Shown here: positions 58,400 to 64,000 of the stretch, in pieces
Layout of the letters: each line of letters opens with the position of its first letter
Position numbering within the stretch: the first letter of the stretch is position 1
Source: Cryptomeria japonica
Lineage: Eukaryota > Streptophyta > Pinopsida > Cupressales > Cupressaceae
DNA: 64,000 nucleotides
Assembly (NCBI RefSeq): GCF_030272615.1
Contig: NC_081415.1
Location: forward strand, 101,350,796 to 101,414,795
Direction of reading: 5' to 3'
Position numbers and translations under genes: made by a program
Notes under the pieces: generated by a model
The model's database searches: none
Told to the model about the DNA's origin: nothing
What the model saw: the letters and a program-made list of their open reading frames with translations, nothing else

Positions 58400-59212
58400 C
58401 TACAATCTTTTGTTGAAACATCTATAGGCCTTTCTCTTAGATGAATAACCAAGAAATATTCCTTCATCACTTATAGGATCAAATTTGCCAATATACTCAT
58501 TTCTTCTAATATAGAATTTACTTCCAAATATTCTGAAATATTTAAGAGTAGGAGTAATACCAAACCATAGTTCATGAGGTGTCTTACCGGTTTCACCTTT
58601 GATGTGAACTTTGTTGAATGTATAGATCATTGTACTTACTACCTCTCTCCAATATACATGTGGTAGATTTGCTTTTGATAACATACTTCTAGTTGCATCC
58701 AAGATAGTTTTATTTTTCCTTTCTACAACTCCATTCTATTGTGGTGTCCGGGGTGCTGATAACTATCTTTTGATTCCATTCACTTCACAAAATGCATTAA
58801 ATTCCTTAGATTTGAATTCACCTCCTTGATCTGATCTCAAACATTTGATTTTCTTACTGGTTTCATTTTCTACCATTGCTTTGAATAGTTTGAATTTCTC
58901 AAGTGCTTCTGATTTTTCTCTGAGAAAAGTAACCCAACACATTCTAGAATAGTCATCAATGATTAGCATGAAATATCTATCACCTTGTAAACTTTTAGTT
59001 CTAGCTGGACCACATAAATCAGTGTGAATTAAGTCAAGAGCATTATTGGATTTTTCTGGAATACTTTTAAAATATTCTCTAACTTGTTTTCCAAATTGAC
59101 ATTCCTTACATACCGGATTGTGAGGTTTGACAATCTTAGGTAAGTCTCTAACTGCCTTAGTACTATTGATTTTTACCATGCAATCAAAATTTACATGACA
59201 GAGTCTCTTATG
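58400..59212 (-). pseudogene. Copia B integrase
   Basis: HRRLCHVNFD-type zinc fold remains near 59200, then CKECQFGK, LDLIHTDLCGPAR (first Asp), LIIDDYSRMCWV, CLRSDQGGEFKS (second Asp) and NGVVERKNKTILDA (Glu). Two TAG codons near 58735-58770 stand at Gln positions. The C-terminus reads ISDEGIFLGYSSKRKAYRC. One frame throughout. Confidence 0.9.
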
Positions 59213-59830
59213 TCATAGACAACTTTCATCAATATGTGCAATCAAGCATGTCTTTTCATTGTTATTCAAATGAAAGATGTTACCTCTAGTTTGATTACCA
59301 GTTGAAATTTCCAAACCAGTTCTATTCATATTTTTGCATTTTCCATTTTTGAATTGTAACTGAAATCCTTTTTCAACTAATTGACCAACACTCAAAAGAT
59401 TATGCTTTAAACCTTCTACGTAGTAAACATTGTTAGTATTATGCTTACCATCAAAAGATATAGTACCTTTTCCTTTGATCAAACAAGCTTTATCATCTCC
59501 AAATCTTATCAAACCTCCATTATGTTCTTGAAAGTTCAATAATTTACCTTTATCACCAGTCATGTGATGTGAACATCCTGAATCAATGATCCATTCATCC
59601 TTAACTTCAATTTTAGCTGCCAGGGCCTGCTCTACTGGTTGAACAATAGGTGCCGGTTGATCTTTTGTTATAGCAACAAAAACCCAGCCATTGTCTGTCG
59701 GATCCTCATCAGAATCATCAATGACTCCTTCATCAGCAAGATAACTAGATTTATCTTTATTCTTCTTAAATCTATATCTTTGATATTTAGGGTTAGGCTT
59801 GTATGTTCTTCTAGATTCTTCTCTTAGTCA
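59213..59830 (-). pseudogene. Copia B protease and GAG-pre-integrase region
   Basis: EWIIDSGCSHHMTGDKGK gives an intact protease DSG. GLIRFGDDKACLIKGKGT, VEGLKHNLLSVGQLVEKGFQ and EKTCLIAHIDESCL follow. The last motif has Cys for the usual Trp (SWLWH) and then a stop. The upstream part at 59640-59830 is basic (RYRFKKNK..). Confidence 0.88.
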
Positions 59831-60708
59831 AGCATGTCTATCAAGGCATCTTGAAGCCATATGACCAATCTTATTACAGTCAAAGCATTTAAAGGGTGCT
59901 TTACCTTCATACTTACTTCCAACTAGACCTTTAGGCATTTTCCTTGCAAATAGTGCTTCAAGTTCTTCAATTTCTTCATTTTCTCTCCTGCTTTCCTCAA
60001 GTTCTCTTACATAAAAGGCTTTCCAATCAGATTTGTCAAATGATGGTGCAGATGATGTTGATGCCTTAAAAGATAAATCTATCTTTATAGTAGCAACAGG
60101 ACCAAATTCCTCAATTTCAAAAGCTGAAAGTTTTCCAATCAATGTATCCCTAGTTACTGATGTATTAGGCATTGTTCTGAACTCATTTATAGTAGTAACT
60201 TTCATTTTATATGCCAGTGGAAATCCTCTTAAAACTTTGAAATAATTTCATCTTCACTTAAGGTTCCTCCACAACATTTAATACCCAAAACAATTTCATT
60301 AACTCTTTCCATAAAAGCAGAAATCCTTTCATCTTCTTCCATTTTCAGATTTTCATACCTGACCCAGAAGCTTTCAAGTTTTGCAATTTTGACTGTGGAA
60401 TCTCCTTCATTCAAAGTTTCCAAATGATCCCAAATATCTTTAGAAGTAGACCTATCTAATAATCCCATGATTTGTTGATCTAATAATGCATTGAAAAGTG
60501 CTTCCCTTGCTTTGCAATCATTTTCTTCACCTTTTCCTAAGGTAGGTGGATTAGGCTGGCCAGGAGTAGGAGTAGTATAGCCATTCTTTGTAACTTCCTA
60601 GATGTCCTTTCCAATGCAATTCAGATGTGTCTCCATTCTGATCTTCCATATGCCATAGTTGGTTCCATCAAGTTTAGGACTGTCCTTCCTCAAATAGTTA
60701 GTAGACAT
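59828..60708 (-). pseudogene. Copia B Gag
   Basis: Start ATG at 60708 (MSTNYLRKDSPKLDGTNYGI). The frame shifts before RSTSKDIWDHLETLNEGDST at about 60450 and again near 60229. The zinc knuckle CFDCNKIGHMASRC at about 59840-59885 is intact. The charged stretch before it (RELEESRRENEEIEELEALF) is a likely coiled coil. Confidence 0.88.
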
Positions 60709-60751
60709 TAGATCTCCTCAAGCTGTTAAACTTCTGTAAAAAGAGGACTAG

Positions 60752-60763
60752 GCTCTGATACCA
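60752..60763 (-). promoter_or_regulatory. Copia B primer-binding site (initiator tRNA-Met)
   Basis: The minus strand reads TGGTATCAGAGC, a perfect 12-nt complement of the plant tRNA-iMet 3' end, two bases from the LTR. Confidence 0.93.
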
Positions 60764-60765
60764 AT

Positions 60766-61816
60766 TGTTAGGTCGCAGAGACAACTGAGAGGGGGGGGTG
60801 AATTAGTTGTCAAGTAAATTCAAACCAAAAACAAGTTAACTAACCTTAATGCTTAATACTGGTAAACCAAACTTTATGTCAGTAGATAGTTTATCAGTTA
60901 ATTACAGTACCGGTAAAGGTTAATGCATGAAACAGAAAGACAATAACATCCACAACACATAACACCAATATTTGTACATGGAAACCCTGTAAGGGGAAGA
61001 ACCATGGTGGGAAACCTTACCCACAATCAAATGATACTACTGTAGATAATATACGTATACAAATGGGGTCTGCACATGCAGAAAGGCCAAGTGCCTAGAG
61101 CTCACTACTTAGTCACAAATAGGAGTCACATTGACTACAATTGGATGGTTAAATCCAATAAAGATGTACTACTCAAAACATCATCTTCCTATGCTGGATT
61201 CAGTACTAGTGTAGTTCTGATTGCCTTCACAAAAACCTTGCTTCACCTTCAAATGATGTATGCATGTATAGCTCTGCTTAATCTCACATATACCTTCTTA
61301 TAATTCCTTTTCCCTGCCACTTGTCGATCTTACATATATACCATAACCTAAGACCAATTTTAGTAGGCCGGCTCTAAAAGATATTACAATAAAACAATTA
61401 AAAGTAAATCAATAACCAATGCAATATCCAATTCAACATGTCGACTTAATGTATTTACAATAACAACAAAATCATTTCCAAAGCATACCATGCTGATCTA
61501 GAATAGATAAGCCTACCGGTGCATATTCTGGACCTATTTGCTGGTAACAGTAAATATGCAAATATGAATATACCAATGAACAAATCTCCAAGACAAAGTG
61601 TACAAATGATGTCTTTGACATAACCAGATGTTTTCCATGTCCTTCAAAGTGTCGGTGGACAATATATCCTATCGGTGTACCAGATACCGGTGATTGTGCA
61701 TAAGTCACTTGCTTGCCGGTGAACATTGCCAATTCTCCAAAGTGCCAAAGTTGATAAGTGTTAATAGGTGTTGACATCAATGACAAAACCATATCAACAT
61801 AACCAAAATACCAATA
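60766..61816 (-). repeat. Copia B 5' LTR (1051 bp)
   Basis: On the minus strand from TATTGGTATTTTGG to GCGACCTAACA; the first base pair of the canonical TG is altered (TGTTGG in the 3' LTR). A minus-strand TATATATG lies at 61333-61340, and a G8 run near 60790-60797. The conserved GGAAAACC-type block is near 60980-61015. Confidence 0.9.
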
Positions 61817-63081
61817 GAAGTATTCACTCTCTTGCTTGGATTTATGACATTGTTGCATAGCGGATATCTTCTTTGTGATAAAGGTAGGTCTCCTTGTTCT
61901 ACTTTCCTTAAGATATCAACACCAACCTATGTTGACATCTTAAGGGGGGGCACCCACACCACTCATTTGTACTATACTTCTCTCATGCATTGTATAGTGG
62001 GTCATTCTCTGAACCAGAGCATAGACTCTTAGAGCGAGATGATGCTTCTTTTTCCTTGTATAGTGGGTCATTCTCAGAACCAGAGCATAGATTCTTAGAG
62101 CGGGATGTCATCACTTTTTCCTTGTGCAGTGGGTCATTCTCAGAACCAAAGCATAGTCTCTTATAGTGAGCATCACTTTTTCCTTGTACAGTGGGTCATT
62201 TTCAGAACCAAAGCACAAAATCTTAGAGTGAGATGTCATCACTTTTTCCTTCTACAATGGGTCATTCTCGGAACTAGAGCACATACTCTTAGAGCGAGAT
62301 GATGCCACTTTTCTCTTATGCAGAGTGATTATTCTCAGAACTAGAGCAAAGACTCTTAGAGAGAGATATCATGCCTTTTTGACACTTGTACTATACATTC
62401 TATATAGGTTGTAGCATACTCGGGCATAGACTCCTATAAGGCACTTCGAACCTCACTTTCACACACATGCACTTGAGGTTGGGTGGAACTATTGGTGTTA
62501 TCACTCTCCTCCCTTACATGGTCACCCAGACAAACTCTGGGGGCTAGCTTTCCATGTCCTTCTCTCCATGGATCACCTAGTTTTAGGGGCAAGATGTCCA
62601 TGGTTTCTCTCTTATTCGCCTTTCTTCTTGTGGATCACCAAAGTGTGTATTCATGTCTTCTCTCTCCTTCCTCTCATGAACCCATAATTTTTCTATTGAT
62701 GGTTCATGGATAATGTCAAATTTTCTCTTTTATGTGATCACTCATGTTTATGTGATGGCTTGGTCTTTGTGTCCTGATTAGTTGTTGAGACATTTGAGTA
62801 TCGAGGTCTCTTTGGCTAGTCAGTTTGTCATCTCGTGCCTTTGTTGTGTGTCTTTTGTGTTTTGTTATTGTTTTGTGCATCTTGTTCATTTTTGTTTTGT
62901 GTGCTCTTTCATATGTTTGAGTGAGTTAAGATCCTAAGATTGGGGGCCTTTGTTCTCAAGATTAGTGATGTCGTGTACTCCTTGTGATCTTGCTCTGCGT
63001 GATCTTGCTCTGCATCTCTCTTTCTTCTACTTTACCAATAGTATTGATGTAAGCCATACTCCTGCTAAAGTGGGGGATAAA
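61817..63081 (+). other. Element C internal non-coding part, right
   Basis: It continues C after the copia B insertion. No coding domain. It holds the 65-bp tandem array (61991-62383) and ends with AAAGTGGGGGATAAA (63067-63081), a fair PPT directly before the 3' LTR. Confidence 0.7.
61991..62383 (+). repeat. Six-copy 65-bp tandem repeat
   Basis: Units begin TGTATAGTGGGTCATTCTC, followed by AGAACCAGAGCATAGACTC and TTAGAGCGAGATG. Starts are near 61991, 62056, 62123, 62185, 62251 and 62318. Divergence rises toward the last unit. Not coding. Confidence 0.85.
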
Positions 63082-64000
63082 TGTACTGTCATAAAATTGT
63101 GACCCTAGCAATTTTAACCATATTTAAGGTTCTCACCTTGGTGATGACATATTCCTTTCCAAATGAGACTTCTCTCTAAATCTTCACCTTGAACCCTTCC
63201 TGTTTGAGCCTTGAGATAGCCTTAGGACCCTATCTAGGCCCCAAGATAGGGCAGGACATGGGTGTGGTGTCCCTATCCCCCTTAGGACAGGGGCATGGTG
63301 CCCTTGTCCCCCCCCCCCCTCATAGGGTGGCCCCAAGATAGGTCCCTCCGGCCCTATCTGCATTTCAGGATTTCAAACTTCCTCAATGTCAACCTTTGGT
63401 GAGATGAATTAATTCCTTGAGGCATGTATAAAAGGGAGTTACTCTTCTCATTTATGGGGGAGGCAATTTATATGACATACATGATAAGAAAAGTTCAAGC
63501 ATTCAAGTCTTCTTCTTCATGTGTCTTCTTCATTCATCCATTGTAGTAATATTTACAATATTCATTTGCAAGCATATGTGTGTGCTAGGGTTTTGTCATG
63601 TTATATGTCATTTCATGTAGCATTTGTGATTACATTCAAGAAGCAAAGCAACCATCATCAAGTTGCAAATCGACACAGTATACATTTCCATTGTTTACAT
63701 TCAAGCATTTGAAATTACTTTCTTTCAAGGTTGATTCCTCAACTAGGGTTTGACTAAGGCAAACCCCTATCCACAACCCTTCTTCCCCTCTTTTCTATGT
63801 GTAGGGTGCAGGTGCGTAGCTGTAATTGCAAGTTTGGGCTTTATTTGTAGAGATGAAAGAACCCTTTTTGTTTCATGGATTTTTCGGAGGACTGGTGACA
63901 CTTTCAGCATGGTCTTGACAACTTTTTCTCAAATTCGTAGGGCAGATCTGTATTAGTCTAAATATCTTAGATCCAAAGTTACAACGTGATCCTGAACCGG
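63082..64000 (+). repeat. Element C 3' LTR (runs off right edge)
   Basis: It starts TGTACTGTCATAAAATTG and is colinear with 51109-52040, including TATAAAAG at 63427-63434. A C12-type run lies at about 63309-63320. The outer end and target duplication are beyond the window. Confidence 0.92.

Larger units (their letters stand above)
55553..61816 (-). mobile_element. Ty1/copia element B, nested in element C
   Basis: Minus-strand element of the same family as A. In minus orientation: 5' LTR (60766-61816), PBS, Gag, PR, IN, RT, RH, PPT, 3' LTR (55553-56436). The 3' LTR lacks about 180 bp at its outer end, so no target duplication can be read. LTR divergence is about 7% in the part compared. Several frame changes and stops are present. 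Confidence 0.92.
51109..64000 (+). mobile_element. Element C: LTR element without visible pol, split by copia B
   Basis: A plus-strand element. LTR 51109-52274, tRNA-Trp-type PBS, an ORF with G-patch-like and zinc-knuckle-like motifs, non-coding sequence, copia B, more non-coding sequence with a 65-bp array, PPT, then a second LTR from 63082 off the edge. Without B the internal part is about 4.5 kb and shows no RT, RNase H or integrase. This fits a non-autonomous gypsy-related element. Decay is heavy. Confidence 0.85.

Noticed and set aside
61991-62383. CRISPR-like array
   Set aside because: Direct tandem units without unique spacers, in a plant retroelement.

Overview
This is plant nuclear DNA and almost entirely layered retrotransposons. 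No intact host gene, rRNA or tRNA gene is supported. The host is a seed plant with a large, repeat-rich genome. Evidence: copia primer-binding sites for initiator tRNA-Met, a Tat/Ogre-type gypsy element with two RNase H domains, a plant mobile domain (PMD) gene, and an L1-type LINE. The overall character would suit a gymnosperm, but nothing here fixes the species.

Layout, left to right. (1) 1-4910: the 5' part of minus-strand copia element A (gag to integrase start, one LTR), split by a 1485-bp solo LTR at 620-2104 with target duplication ATTGG. (2) 4911-9897: AT-rich sequence without genes. (3) 9898-28621: element E, an 18.7-kb minus-strand Ty3/gypsy element of Tat type. Its LTRs differ at about 1.3% by eye. 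Gag-PR-RT-RH-RH-INT is one frame broken by eight stops and no frameshift. It also carries an antisense PMD gene (12493-14509). Related AGCGCTwTTG arrays precede both transcription units, each in the sense orientation of its own unit. The primer-binding site matches the 3' half of tRNA-Trp for 39 nt. (4) 28622-32619: unrecognised sequence split by two related solo LTRs only 40 bp apart. (5) 32620-44219: a minus-strand LINE whose RT region is split by plus-strand copia element D (35589-42831, target duplication AAAAG). (6) 44574-49953: unit F, nine hairpin-like repeats followed by a 1195-codon reading frame of unrecognised function with five stops and no frameshift. (7) 51109 to the right edge: element C, a large LTR element with a gag-like and G-patch-like ORF but no visible pol, split by minus-strand copia element B (55553-61816). 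The second C LTR runs off the window.

How the parts work together: each element carries, or once carried, the standard reverse-transcription signals (PBS, PPT, LTR promoter) around its own coding region. C has no pol of its own and shares a tRNA-Trp-like primer site with E, so it may depend on E-type proteins. The nesting gives relative ages: D is younger than the LINE, B younger than C, and the solo LTRs younger than the sequences they split. E has the most similar LTR pair.
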